This document shows positions 46,221 through 55,390 of a DNA stretch of 64,000 bases, in pieces. The stretch covers positions 1,318,832 to 1,382,831 of the forward strand of contig NZ_LIGI01000001.1 of the NCBI RefSeq assembly GCF_001273955.1, given 5' to 3'. The number at the start of each line of letters is the position of its first letter. Position 1 is the first letter of the stretch. Source of the stretch: Bacillus sp. FJAT-27245. GTDB taxonomy: Bacteria > Bacillota > Bacilli > Bacillales > Cytobacillaceae. Position numbers and translations under genes: made by a program. The notes below the pieces were generated by a model. That model had not been told where the DNA came from. It saw nothing but the letters and a program-made list of their open reading frames with translations, and ran no database searches.

Positions 46221-46955
46221 TTACCGTGTTCCAGGGATGTTGGAAACCGCCCTTTTAAAATCGTCCGCGATTCCGCTTTGGCCATTGTACATATCATCGG
46301 CAAATCGGTTCATCATGCTGTAAAAATCGTCATTAAATGAAAGATAAACCCTTTGAATTTGCGGTTCTGCTTTTACAATCTGTGCACCAATTCTCTTTTT
46401 AAAAGAAGTAGAAATTTCGGGATAAGGTGAGTCGAACATAATTACTGGCTCGGCGGCCTTCAATTGTTCGGTGTCGCTGGAGCGATTTCCGGCAGCCTGT
46501 CTTTTACCTTTTTCATTCTCGTCATTAATTGGAAATCCGTCGAATGCAAATCCATCGATGCTGCCCCCGCCGATTCCAGTCCCGCTGTATTCTCCATTCC
46601 GGGTGCCGTTCCCATACCCGTGGTAACCGGGATTCCCAAATGTGCCGGTGTTTTGACCACGATCAACCTTCTCATCCGTCTGATACCCATGTGCCCGCCC
46701 ATTCTTGTCGTCATCCATTTTTATTGCAACAAAAGCGTCCGTGTTGTAAATCACAACAATTGCGCCCTGGACATCTGCCAGCTTTTCCAGCGAGCGGGCA
46801 GAAATCATAGAAACCCTCAATGGATGGTTTTCGTCACTGGAATTCGCGGTTAGCATGCTTTTTTCAGCCCTGTTGCCAGTATCGTTGTAGTTACTGCAGC
46901 TTGCCAATCCAGGGAGCAGCAGGGTAGCGAGCATAATCAAGCGTAATTTTTTCAC
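46221..46955 (-). CDS. YhcN/YlaJ-type sporulation lipoprotein
   Basis: This 244-residue lipoprotein has a signal peptide ending at a lipobox LASC. The middle is low-complexity and Gly-rich (YHGYGNGTRNGEYSGTG). The C-terminal RVYLSFNDDFYSMMNRFADDM segment matches the YhcN/YlaJ family, whose members are found in the spore or forespore membrane. GTG start at 46955 follows AGGAGGACC. It would be expressed under a forespore sigma factor, but I cannot point to the promoter with certainty. Confidence 0.82.
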   Translation of the reverse strand: MKKLRLIMLATLLLPGLASCSNYNDTGNRAEKSMLTANSSDENHPLRVSMISARSLEKLADVQGAIVVIYNTDAFVAIKMDDDKNGRAHGYQTDEKVDRGQNTGTFGNPGYHGYGNGTRNGEYSGTGIGGGSIDGFAFDGFPINDENEKGKRQAAGNRSSDTEQLKAAEPVIMFDSPYPEISTSFKKRIGAQIVKAEPQIQRVYLSFNDDFYSMMNRFADDMYNGQSGIADDFKRAVSNIPGTR

Positions 46956-47148
46956 AAAGGTCCTCCTATACTGGCGGTTTAGTAATAGTTTGGGTATTTA
47001 GGTTGTGAAATATCCATTATATGGGCGGCGGGAATTTGCTTTTCCTGGGTAATTGGGAGAGGCTTCAGATTTTACGAGGGAGCCGGTGCGGACTTTTCTT
47101 TCAGGTCTCAAATGCTGTGGAAGATGTTCCCTACTTTTTATTCTGCTT

Positions 47149-47176
47149 TGTAAATTTACTGTAAAGACAATGTAAA
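47149..47176 (-). promoter_or_regulatory. Triple Pho-box-like direct repeat
   Basis: TGTAAA occurs at 47149, 47160 and 47171, an exact 11-base period; on the minus strand this reads TTTACA with 5-base spacers. That fits the PhoP box of Bacillus (TT-A/C/T-ACA repeated with about 5-base spacing). It lies about 95-120 bases before a Na/Pi cotransporter gene. Its orientation is opposite to that gene. Confidence 0.65.
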
Positions 47177-47269
47177 TTCTTCTCCCGATGGGTGTACTTT
47201 GCTTAACGTTCCCTTAATAATTGTTGTGGGGTTAAAGTATGCCTGATTATACATACTGGGGGGAAGCAA

Positions 47270-48931
47270 GTGGAAATCAACTGGCAGGAAGTCCTGTTTA
47301 TGTTTATCGGGGGACTGGGCATTTTTCTATATGGAATTAAATCAATGGGGGACGGCCTTCAAAAATCCGCAGGGGACCGGTTAAGAGCCATTCTTGACCG
47401 TTTGACGACGAATCCTTTAATGGGAGTCCTGGCAGGTATTTTCGTTACGGTCGCCATTCAATCAAGTTCCGGTACGACGGTCATTGTCATCGGGCTTGTC
47501 AGCGCGGGCTTCATGACGCTGCGCCAGGCGATTGGCGTCATCATGGGTGCCAATATCGGGACAACCGTCACGGCGTTTATCATTGGAATAGATATCGGCG
47601 AATATTCATTGCCAATTTTAGCGGTAGGTGCATTTCTTCTTTTCTTTTTCAAAAATAACAAAATCAATAATCTTGGCCAAGTCGTATTTGGCTTCGGAGC
47701 TTTATTCTACGGGCTTGAACTGATGGGCGAAGGAATGAAGCCGCTTCGTGAATTGCAGACATTTATCGACCTGACTCAGAGCATGAGCGACAACCCATTC
47801 CTTGGCGTGATTGTCGGGACAATTTTTACCGTAATCGTCCAGAGCTCAAGTGCGACAATCGGTATCCTGCAGGGCTTATATTCCGAGGGCCTTGTCGATC
47901 TAGATGCCGCGCTGCCTGTCCTGTTTGGCGACAATATCGGGACGACGATCACCGCCGTCCTGGCGTCGATTGGCGCTTCAGTCGCGGCTAGGCGCGCAGC
48001 GGTTATCCATGTCATGTTTAACGTCATCGGAACGATTATTTTCATGATTATTCTCATTCCGTTCACGGCGTTTATTGCTTGGCTTGACCAGCTTCTAAAC
48101 CTGAATCCGGCAATGCAGATTGCATTTGCACACGGGACATTCAATGTGACGAACACCTTGATTCAATTCCCGTTCATTGCGCTATTGGCCATGATTGTAA
48201 CGAAAATTGTTCCCGGACAGGATGTTGAAATTGAATTTAAGCCTAAGCATCTTGATCCGCAACTGATCGAACAGTCTCCTTCCATTGCGCTGGGAGCTGC
48301 TCGGGAGGAAGTCATCCGCATGGGCCACTTTGCCGTCCAGGGTCTGCAGGAGTCACATACCTACCTGCAGACGAAAAATAGGAAGAACGCGGAAACTGCC
48401 TATCAAATCGAGGAAGCCATCAATAATCTCGATAATAAAATCACGGAATATCTTGTGAGAATGTCGAGAACTTCACTATCCGAACAAGAGTCCGAACACC
48501 ATTCATTCCTTATTGACACAATCCGTGATATCGAGCGGATTGGCGACCACTGTGAAAACATTCTCGAACTGGTGGAATATCAGCTCGCGAACAGAGTCAC
48601 GCTCACCGAAGAAGCAATGGGTGACCTGAATGAAATGTTTGAACTTACGATGGAAACGGTATTGAAGGCAATTCTCGCACTTGATAAAAATGATAAAACC
48701 ATTGCGGCGAGCGTAGCCGAAAGGGAAGATTTAATCGATGCGATGGAGCGCAAATTCCGCAAAAAGCATATTTTGCGCCTGAATGAAGGGGTTTGCACAG
48801 CCCAATCGGGTATTGTCTTTGTCGACATCGTCTCCAACCTTGAACGGATTGGCGATCATTCGGTTAACATAGCTGGAACAGTGCTTGGCATTCACAAGCA
48901 TGAACACGTCCGCACAGCAACCCGGGATTAA
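47270..48931 (+). CDS. Na/Pi cotransporter with C-terminal PhoU domain
   Basis: This 553-residue sodium-dependent phosphate transporter has two inverted Na/Pi-cotransporter repeats with the QSSS motifs (VAIQSSSGTT near 65 and VIVQSSSATI near 190). About eight membrane segments precede a cytoplasmic PhoU-like helical domain (about 345-540; contains IRDIERIGDHCENI and VSNLERIGDHSVNI). GTG start follows GGGGGGAAG. The Pho-box-like repeat upstream suggests phosphate control. The stop codon falls in the loop of the terminator. Confidence 0.93.
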   Translation: MEINWQEVLFMFIGGLGIFLYGIKSMGDGLQKSAGDRLRAILDRLTTNPLMGVLAGIFVTVAIQSSSGTTVIVIGLVSAGFMTLRQAIGVIMGANIGTTVTAFIIGIDIGEYSLPILAVGAFLLFFFKNNKINNLGQVVFGFGALFYGLELMGEGMKPLRELQTFIDLTQSMSDNPFLGVIVGTIFTVIVQSSSATIGILQGLYSEGLVDLDAALPVLFGDNIGTTITAVLASIGASVAARRAAVIHVMFNVIGTIIFMIILIPFTAFIAWLDQLLNLNPAMQIAFAHGTFNVTNTLIQFPFIALLAMIVTKIVPGQDVEIEFKPKHLDPQLIEQSPSIALGAAREEVIRMGHFAVQGLQESHTYLQTKNRKNAETAYQIEEAINNLDNKITEYLVRMSRTSLSEQESEHHSFLIDTIRDIERIGDHCENILELVEYQLANRVTLTEEAMGDLNEMFELTMETVLKAILALDKNDKTIAASVAEREDLIDAMERKFRKKHILRLNEGVCTAQSGIVFVDIVSNLERIGDHSVNIAGTVLGIHKHEHVRTATRD

Positions 48932-48952
48932 TTCATCCCGGGTTGTTTTTTT
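48918..48952 (+). terminator. Terminator overlapping end of Na/Pi gene
   Basis: CAACCCGGGAT pairs with ATCCCGGGTTG and is followed by seven T residues. The TAA stop (48929-48931) is in the loop, so terminating ribosomes would cover part of the stem. Confidence 0.92.
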
Positions 48953-48987
48953 GCTTTGCCCCCGTGTTGGCGGGAAATTTAATTTTA

Positions 48988-49107
48988 TTATTTATTTTGC
49001 TTTGTCTTCTGGGCCTTTAGCGCAATCCTTTCAAGCCCATTGTCCGCAAATTCCACATCCGCCTTTGGCATGGCCTTCTTGCTTTCCTTATCGCTTTTCT
49101 TCGCCAT
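48988..49107 (-). CDS. Small basic protein, 39 residues
   Basis: ATG 49107 (minus strand) follows GGGGGTGAG. The product is Lys-rich and charged: MAKKSDKESKKAMPKADVEF, then ADNGLERIALKAQKTKQNK. It has no membrane segment. Small proteins of this composition are common and conserved in Bacillaceae but I cannot give this one a name. Confidence 0.6.
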   Translation of the reverse strand: MAKKSDKESKKAMPKADVEFADNGLERIALKAQKTKQNK

Positions 49108-49232
49108 CCGCTCACCCCCCCCATATTCGTTGATAACAAGGTTAGTTTGCTATACTTTTCAACGAATAATGCACAATGGAGGACAACCGTATCATATGCT
49201 CCAAGCACTTCATGATAAATCCTTCACGGCTC

Positions 49233-49598
49233 TTATCTCCGCCTCAAGTATTTTTCATTAATGATGAGGACTTTCCCGTTTTCAGCTTTTAGATATTTGC
49301 GGTTGATGAACTTGTATTTCTCATAAGCGAAGTGCCCCGCAATATAGACCGGAATAATAATCGCCAAAAGGATCCCCATCTGCAGCAAATAATTGATTCC
49401 CGTCTGCAGCAGATAATCCGTAACCGCATGAACCGCGAAGGAAGCCATTAAGACAATCAGCACATTGCATACATGGAAAGCAAATACATCTTTGCTTTCC
49501 CGGAACATCCGCTCAAGCTCGGATTTGAAATAAAGCGAGATAAACACCGAAATGACAATCACCACAAAGGACGCCATATATGTAAGAACTGTGCTCAT
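49233..49598 (-). CDS. Small membrane protein of unknown function
   Basis: This 121-residue protein has three hydrophobic segments (YMASFVVIVISVFISLYF, VLIVLMASFAVHAVTDYLL and MGILLAIIIPVYIAGHF) and a basic C-terminal tail (KVLIINEKYLRRR). ATG follows GGGGGTGAATTAGG on the minus strand. It has no recognised domain. Confidence 0.7.
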   Translation of the reverse strand: MSTVLTYMASFVVIVISVFISLYFKSELERMFRESKDVFAFHVCNVLIVLMASFAVHAVTDYLLQTGINYLLQMGILLAIIIPVYIAGHFAYEKYKFINRKYLKAENGKVLIINEKYLRRR

Positions 49599-49972
49599 TT
49601 TCCTAATTCACCCCCAATCAACTGTTTAAATTCCATTAACTAATTATACCATTGTTAACAGAATTATATTAATTAGCGATACAGGTTTCCAAGGCATACC
49701 GGAAACAGGGCACTGATTCTTTTTTAAAAAAAAGCCCACCCGCTTGCTGCCATTACGTTGCACCGGACAATTGAACCACAATGCGCCAATAATATTTTCC
49801 CAACATCGACAGCGTTCGTTACGACCCCTTTTTATTTGACAAAATAGTTTTCGGAATATTACAAATTATACTACAGGATTTAAGATTTGTTTTCTCGAAT
49901 TTATATCTTGTAGTTTATTTTGACCTGGCAGCGAAAGTGTTGCGCCGGAGTTACATAAGGAGGGAAAATGGT
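49599..49972. other. Intergenic region before subtilase
   Basis: A perfect TTGACA (49836-49841) is a candidate -35 for the protease, but the -10 is unclear (TTACAA at a 17-base spacing; TATACT is too far). The rest is A/T-rich with no gene. Confidence 0.4.
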
Positions 49973-52165
49973 TTGAAGTTCTTAAAGAAGATCAGGAACG
50001 TGTTCGGGATTTCGTTGATCCTTCTGCTTATTATGAACGCGGGGCTTCCTGCAGAAGCGATTGTCAAAAATGACGATAATCCGATGAAAGCGGCGACAGA
50101 GGATCAGGAATATGTGTTCGTCCAATTCGGTGATGCGCCAATTGCGTCTTACGATGGATCAATTTCCGGTTATGAAAAAACGATGCCAGCTAAAGGGAAG
50201 AAGCTGGATTTGAATTCACCGGCTTCCAAGAAATATGGCAAAAGGCTTGAGTCGCAGCGGGAGAATTATAAAAAGTGGCTCGCCAAGCAGCTTCCTAAGG
50301 TGGAAGTTGTCGCGGAATATAATGTTGCTTACAACGGTCTTGGGCTGAAGCTTAACGGGGCATCGCTCAAGGATATTAGTCGCGGCCCTGGAGTCATTAA
50401 AGCCGGAGTCAGCGGCACATACCGGAAGACGATGAGTGAAAGTACAGCCTTGATTAACGCAGGAGAGATTTGGAATGGGCTTGGCGGACAGGAGAATGCC
50501 GGAGCCGGAATGAAAGTCGGCGTCATCGATTCCGGAATCGACCAAGACCATCCTTTTCTGCAGCCGAATGAGGGTATGAAAGCCCCGGTAGGATTCCCTA
50601 AAGGGGATACGAAATTTACGAGCGATAAAGTCATTGTCGCCAAGGTTTACAACCAGAATCCAAAGCTAAGTGCGGAAGCGGTTGACAGCCACGGGACGCA
50701 TGTCGCCGGCACAATCGCCGGAAAAGCGGGAACCCGCCCTACTCTTGGCGACAAGCCGATGAGCGGTGTAGCGCCCGGAGCCTACCTTGGAAACTATAAT
50801 GTTTTCCCGGGTGATGTGGCTGATGCAAAAAGCTTGTTCATCGCGAAAGCGGTTGAAGAAGCAGTCGAAGATGGAATGGACGTCCTCAACCTGAGTCTGG
50901 GTGGGACGCCTCATAAAGGAGCCGATCTGCTTGATATGGCAGTCAATGCAGCGGTGGATGCCGGCGTTGTTGTTGCGATTTCTGCAGGGAATGAAGGGCC
51001 TGGTTACTATACCGTCGGTTCTCCGGGAACAGCGGATAAAGTCATCACTGTTGCCGCCACAACAAACAGCCGTACGTTTGCCCTTCGGTTAAAATCACCT
51101 GCTCTTCCTGGCGGGGAAACTAACGCAACGACTGGTACCCAGGGCGGAGAGGTAAAAGAGCAGATTGAAGGTGAATATGTTCTTTGGAGCGAAGTTTCAA
51201 GCGGGGATAAACTTGCTTGTACGCCGGTAAAGGAAAAGCCGTTGGAAGGGAAAATTGCGGTCATTCAGCGCGGTACATGTACATTCGCTGAAAAAATTAA
51301 AAACGCATCCGCCGCAGGAGCAATTGGAGTTATTGTATATCAGAACGGTCCGGCTGAACCAATTACAATGTCAACGGATAACGTGACTGTACCTGCTGTA
51401 ATGATTGACCAGGCAGCAGGCAAGCTGCTTGAAGGATGGCAAGGGGACAGGAAAGTTATCTTCTCCTATCCTCCGGTTGAAACTGATGCTGTACCGAATA
51501 AGATTTCCGACTTCAGCTCATGGGGGCCAACGCCAAATTACACGCTGAAGCCGGATGTTGCGGCACCTGGCGTGAACATTTATTCGTCCGTTGTTGGCGG
51601 GGGCTACGAATTGTATCAAGGTACGTCCATGGCGTCTCCGCATGTTGCCGGGGCGGCGGCTGTCCTGCTGGCCTATAGCAAAGTGAAAGAACTTGGCTGG
51701 GGTCCAGCGGAAGTCAAAGCGGCCTTGATGGGAACAGCCCGGAATGTGGAGGGAAGCGTGCTTCCGGATATTGAAGTTGCAGATCCTTTAAAGGTAGGCG
51801 CGGGCATAATTGACTTGGGTGCAGCTATGAATGCGCCAGCAATGGCATTCCCGTCCTCCTTAAGCTTCGGGCTCGTCCGTCCGACTGGAAACCAATCTTA
51901 TCAAATGACGGTTACATTGGTGAACCCGACTGGCCAACAGCTCGATTACACTCTCTCTGGTGACGAGAATCTAAAACTCAGCCAAACAGGAGTATCGATT
52001 CAGGCAAAGGGCAAGGCGGAAATCAAAGTCGACGTTGTGAACAGGGGAACCCATTCTGGAGGAAACAATGGAACCGGTGAATTCACGAGCGGATACATTA
52101 CTGTTACATCAAGTGCCGGCGGTATCCGCATTCCTTATATGTATGTAATTGATTACAATCGTTAA
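49973..52165 (+). CDS. Secreted subtilisin-family serine protease (S8) with PA domain
   Basis: This is a 730-residue extracellular protease. A signal peptide (basic KFLKKIRN, then GISLILLLIMNAGLPAEA) leads into an inhibitor_I9-like prodomain. The catalytic triad is visible as Asp186 (VIDSGID), His240 (SHGTHVAGT) and Ser552 (GTSMASPHVAGA). A protease-associated domain (IAVIQRGTCTFAEKI) is inserted between His and Ser, and an Fn3-like C-terminal domain follows. It resembles Vpr/minor extracellular proteases. TTG 49973 follows AAGGAGGG; the nearby ATG is out of frame and stops at once. Confidence 0.93.
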   Translation: MKFLKKIRNVFGISLILLLIMNAGLPAEAIVKNDDNPMKAATEDQEYVFVQFGDAPIASYDGSISGYEKTMPAKGKKLDLNSPASKKYGKRLESQRENYKKWLAKQLPKVEVVAEYNVAYNGLGLKLNGASLKDISRGPGVIKAGVSGTYRKTMSESTALINAGEIWNGLGGQENAGAGMKVGVIDSGIDQDHPFLQPNEGMKAPVGFPKGDTKFTSDKVIVAKVYNQNPKLSAEAVDSHGTHVAGTIAGKAGTRPTLGDKPMSGVAPGAYLGNYNVFPGDVADAKSLFIAKAVEEAVEDGMDVLNLSLGGTPHKGADLLDMAVNAAVDAGVVVAISAGNEGPGYYTVGSPGTADKVITVAATTNSRTFALRLKSPALPGGETNATTGTQGGEVKEQIEGEYVLWSEVSSGDKLACTPVKEKPLEGKIAVIQRGTCTFAEKIKNASAAGAIGVIVYQNGPAEPITMSTDNVTVPAVMIDQAAGKLLEGWQGDRKVIFSYPPVETDAVPNKISDFSSWGPTPNYTLKPDVAAPGVNIYSSVVGGGYELYQGTSMASPHVAGAAAVLLAYSKVKELGWGPAEVKAALMGTARNVEGSVLPDIEVADPLKVGAGIIDLGAAMNAPAMAFPSSLSFGLVRPTGNQSYQMTVTLVNPTGQQLDYTLSGDENLKLSQTGVSIQAKGKAEIKVDVVNRGTHSGGNNGTGEFTSGYITVTSSAGGIRIPYMYVIDYNR

Positions 52166-52174
52166 AGATTAAAA

Positions 52175-52213
52175 AAATCCCCTTCTGGCATTTGGGCTGG
52201 AAGGGGATTTTGC
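52175..52213 (+). terminator. Terminator after subtilase
   Basis: AAATCCCCTTC pairs with GAAGGGGATTT and is followed by TT. Confidence 0.8.
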
Positions 52214-52263
52214 ATTTGATATTCTTTAGTTTTAATACGCTAGTATTTATCCCAATCAAAGCG

Positions 52264-52410
52264 TTATTTATGCTAACAGTACCGATAATAATGCCAAACT
52301 TCTCAATAATAATGCCGAACTTTACTATATTAATGCCTAACGTACCGATAATAATGCCGAACTTCTCTATATTAATGCCAAACTTGCAATTATTAATGCC
52401 TTTATTCCAA
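52264..52410. repeat. 21-bp tandem repeat, seven units
   Basis: Seven units of exactly 21 bases start at 52264, 52285, 52306, 52327, 52348, 52369 and 52390. The core is ATAATAATGCC(G/A)AACTT. The first and last units are degenerate. In one frame it would give repeats of I-I-M-P-N-F-x, but there is no ribosome binding site or continuous function, and codon drift argues against coding. Other bases of 52214-52758 contain no gene I support. Confidence 0.85.
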
Positions 52411-52758
52411 TACCGCTTATTTGAACGAATAACGCGCTACCCAAAGTGTAATTTAGTTAGAGGTTCCCTCATTTTTGGCTCACGTTTCTCCAAAACAGCC
52501 ATTCTTTGTCCGAAGTCACCTAAATGTTCGTGATATAGCTTCAATATCCAAGTCTCTAAATAATCGAAGTTTTTCCGGGGTGGGGCTGGATATTCAGATA
52601 TTCGCCAATATCTGTCTGAAGAAATTCCAAGAATAAACCTCACTTTTATTTTTCACAAAAACACAAACGATTAAAAGTAAAAAAAATACCCTTCAAAGTA
52701 ATAAATAATTGCTTTATAGCGTAAAATAAATTACTATATAAGTAAGGAGGTGGAAATA

Positions 52759-53805
52759 ATGGAAGATTTAAGGTTGAATGTTTCATTGCTGCGCAGAAGG
52801 GTGCCGAATTTAACAAGTGCGGCAAAGTCAGTTGGGCTCCGGCCGGCGACGGTATCAAATTTGTGCACAGGGAAAATTCCGGTTGGGCGCGCGGAGGTAC
52901 GGACATTGGCTGCACTCGCGTCACTTGCGCAATGCAGCCTGGATGAGTTGATTTTAAAAGGGGAGGCGATCGAAATGATTGAGACGAAAATCAAGACGCT
53001 GGATTTGTTCGCGCCAATTGTCAAAGGCGGGACGGTTGGCCTGGTGGCAAGGCCGGGGATGGGGCAGATTGTTGTGCTTTCAGAATTGTTCCTACGGCTT
53101 AAGAAAGAAGGATACGTAAGCATCGTCCTGCAGCCTGAAGCTGAAGGTTATCCAGGCTTGGAAGATTTGAACGAAAATGTGGATGTCATTGTTCCCTCAA
53201 TTGAAGAAGCGTTTAAAAAAATATCAGAGCTCGGCAAAGACAAAGACATCATTTTTACAGCTGACAGGTCGCATGTTTTAACAGGGGAAATCTTTGATTT
53301 GCAGGAAAAGTTGCAAGATGCTGACATCAGGACGGTCACGACCTTCCTTCTCGACTTGAAAGGCGAAGCGGTTGATGAGGAACTTCCATACGGGCCGCTC
53401 GAAACGTTATGGGACTTCGACGCTGATTTGGCAGCCAGATTCAAGTTTCCTGCGGTCAACCCGATATCGTCCACTTCGTCGATCCTTGAAGGTGCGAACC
53501 TGGACCAAAGCCATCTAACAGTAAAGCAAAGGGCTCAAAAACTACTGCGCAGGTACAGGGAGCTTCGTTCATTAGTGAACGTTAAAGGCATTGCAGGAAT
53601 TCCTGCCTCAGAAACGCAGACCTACCTTCGCGGCGAAAGGCTTGAAGCTTATCTAACGCAGCCGTTTTACGTTGCGGAAGCTTTTACAGGCCAAAAAGGC
53701 GCCGATGTTGACCTGAAGGAAACGATTGAGGATGTACGGAAAATCATTGATGGGGCGTACGACTCAAAAGAGCCGGCCGAACTCACGTTTATTGGAAGGC
53801 TATAG
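52759..53805 (+). CDS. Helix-turn-helix protein fused to degenerate F1-ATPase beta-like domain
   Basis: This 348-residue protein has two parts. Residues about 1-65 form a helix-turn-helix (LTSAAKSVGLRPATVSNLCT). Residues about 70-348 align with the core of the ATP synthase beta subunit: KTLDLFAPIVKGGTVGL (beta: KVIDLLAPYAKGGKIGL), PAVNPISSTSSIL at 231-243 (beta: PAVDPLDSTSRIL), LLRRYRELRSLV at 262-273, and QPFYVAEAFTG at 301-311. The P-loop is RPGMGQI (98-104), so the catalytic Lys-Thr is Gln-Ile, and the DELSEED region is lost. The middle is about 70 residues shorter than in real beta subunits. ATG follows AAGGAGGTGG. A transcriptional or sensory role is inferred; enzymatic ATP hydrolysis is unlikely. 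Confidence 0.82.
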   Translation: MEDLRLNVSLLRRRVPNLTSAAKSVGLRPATVSNLCTGKIPVGRAEVRTLAALASLAQCSLDELILKGEAIEMIETKIKTLDLFAPIVKGGTVGLVARPGMGQIVVLSELFLRLKKEGYVSIVLQPEAEGYPGLEDLNENVDVIVPSIEEAFKKISELGKDKDIIFTADRSHVLTGEIFDLQEKLQDADIRTVTTFLLDLKGEAVDEELPYGPLETLWDFDADLAARFKFPAVNPISSTSSILEGANLDQSHLTVKQRAQKLLRRYRELRSLVNVKGIAGIPASETQTYLRGERLEAYLTQPFYVAEAFTGQKGADVDLKETIEDVRKIIDGAYDSKEPAELTFIGRL

Positions 53806-53889
53806 GCTGGCAAGCTTGAACCCTAAGTAAGGGTTAGTCTGACCAGGAATTGTATGGTCCAATAAACCTCTGGGCCTTTTGAAAATGAT

Positions 53890-53927
53890 AGCTTGATTGA
53901 AGTGGGAATTATCAATCAAGCTTTTTT
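53890..53927 (+). terminator. Terminator after HTH-F1beta gene
   Basis: AGCTTGATTGA pairs with TCAATCAAGCT, then TTTTT. It overlaps the stop of the opposite gene. Confidence 0.85.
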
Positions 53928-55261
53928 CTATTTCCACGATTGTTCAGGAAGACGCTTCCCAGAATGCCGGGTTTCAATAATATGGCTGCCGGCTCGACGA
54001 GATTCATCACTTTAATAAAAGAATCATAGATTTTCTCATCTTTTGCAGATAACAAAAAGATTTGTTTAGTGAACCACTGTTGAAACGACAGCCCGAATGG
54101 AATCTTGTCCGAAATGCCTGGATAGCGGAGATTTTCGGCCATTACCATTGTCCAAATGGGAGAGATAATTTCCGCCGCTTTTCGGTGGTAATCTCGAATT
54201 CCTTTTGAAAGAGGTAAGGTTTTGTTCCACATGATTTCCTGGAGCCGCAGTGCTTCAAGGACAGCGATGCTCATGCCCTGGCCAAAGACCGGGTCGATTC
54301 GGCAAACTGCATCCCCAATCAGGAGCAGACCTTCCGGCAGATTGTTTGTTTTGTCGTAACGCCTCCAAGTCATTCTTGGTATCCGGTAGACAGCCGTTTC
54401 GCCAAGAGGCTCTCCAGCCAGCAGTTCATTATGTATATCCGGTTTTGGTAATTTTTTCGCCAGCTCCAAAAATGCCTCGTTGCTCGCGGCTGCTTCTTTT
54501 TCATTGAAGGCGTTTTGATAGCCGAAGAGAGTTGTGATGTACCGGTTTCCTTCTACCTTGGAAAGTGCCCCGCCTATTTTTTCAGCGGGCGGATTTGGGT
54601 ATATCAATTTTATCGCCCAGTCCATATCCGGATGATCAGGCAAGCGAAAAAACTTGCTAACATAGCAAAGCCCAATATCTGCAGTTTCAACGGGAATAGA
54701 GATGCCGAGCTTTTCAAGCCAGGCGGCGGTAAAACTTCCTGCTCCACTGGCATCGACGACTATATCGGCAAGGAGAGTCCACGGATTGCCGTCTGAATCT
54801 TTCATCTCTAGCCCAATAACCTTATTTTGCTTTTCGTCCCAAACAAAGTTTTTAACAAAATGTTTATAAAGGAATGAAATGTTTGGAATGGATTTTATGT
54901 AGTTTTCGATTTGCCATTCAAGATGGAACCTTGTTTGGAGAGTGGTCGTGTATCCGCCATCGTACCGAAGTTTCCAGACACCGTGATGGAACCAGGCAAG
55001 GTCCTTTGTTGAATTGATTTTTAACGCGCCGCCCGAGTAGAAGGATTCGGTGATTCCCGGAAACAGCGATTCCAGCCCTTGCTCGCCCGCGTGAAGCAGC
55101 GCATGCAGGTGGCTTCCCTGCGGCACCCCTTTTCGCGTTCCTGGTCCAGCTGCCTCTTTATCCTTTTCGATAATTACAACCTCTATAAAATGCTCGGAAA
55201 GAACCCGCGCCGCCAATTTTCCAGCGATTCCGCCCCCTATGATAAGCGCTCTATTTTTCAT
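53912..55261 (-). CDS. FAD-dependent monooxygenase-like oxidoreductase
   Basis: This is a flavoprotein of about 449 residues. It has an N-terminal GGGIAGKLAARVL FAD motif, a central DASGAGS segment and the second FAD motif GLLLIGDAVCRIDPVFGQGMS near residue 312. The type is related to squalene epoxidase, geranylgeranyl reductase and aromatic hydroxylases. The start is uncertain: ATG 55261 has weak ribosome binding, and in-frame TTG codons at 55267 and 55279 lie nearer GGGAG. No partner gene indicates its substrate. Confidence 0.82.
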   Translation of the reverse strand: MKNRALIIGGGIAGKLAARVLSEHFIEVVIIEKDKEAAGPGTRKGVPQGSHLHALLHAGEQGLESLFPGITESFYSGGALKINSTKDLAWFHHGVWKLRYDGGYTTTLQTRFHLEWQIENYIKSIPNISFLYKHFVKNFVWDEKQNKVIGLEMKDSDGNPWTLLADIVVDASGAGSFTAAWLEKLGISIPVETADIGLCYVSKFFRLPDHPDMDWAIKLIYPNPPAEKIGGALSKVEGNRYITTLFGYQNAFNEKEAAASNEAFLELAKKLPKPDIHNELLAGEPLGETAVYRIPRMTWRRYDKTNNLPEGLLLIGDAVCRIDPVFGQGMSIAVLEALRLQEIMWNKTLPLSKGIRDYHRKAAEIISPIWTMVMAENLRYPGISDKIPFGLSFQQWFTKQIFLLSAKDEKIYDSFIKVMNLVEPAAILLKPGILGSVFLNNRGNRKKLD

Positions 55262-55390
55262 GCCCAATGAATAAATCAACTCCCAAATTATTTCTATGCG
55301 ATTCTATTTATTTTCCTATACATTGTATGTTCTTTTCAATTAGTCAATTATGCTATCATAGAAAAAACACCAATTTTTGGAGGCGTGAAC

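Noticed and set aside
52192..52533. Plus-strand ORF encoding repeated I-I-M-P-N-F units
   Set aside because: It is a reading of the 21-bp tandem repeat starting inside the subtilase terminator; no ribosome binding site.
52437..52643. 67-codon minus-strand ORF with some protein-like character
   Set aside because: GTG start without a ribosome binding site, A/T-rich surroundings and no family.
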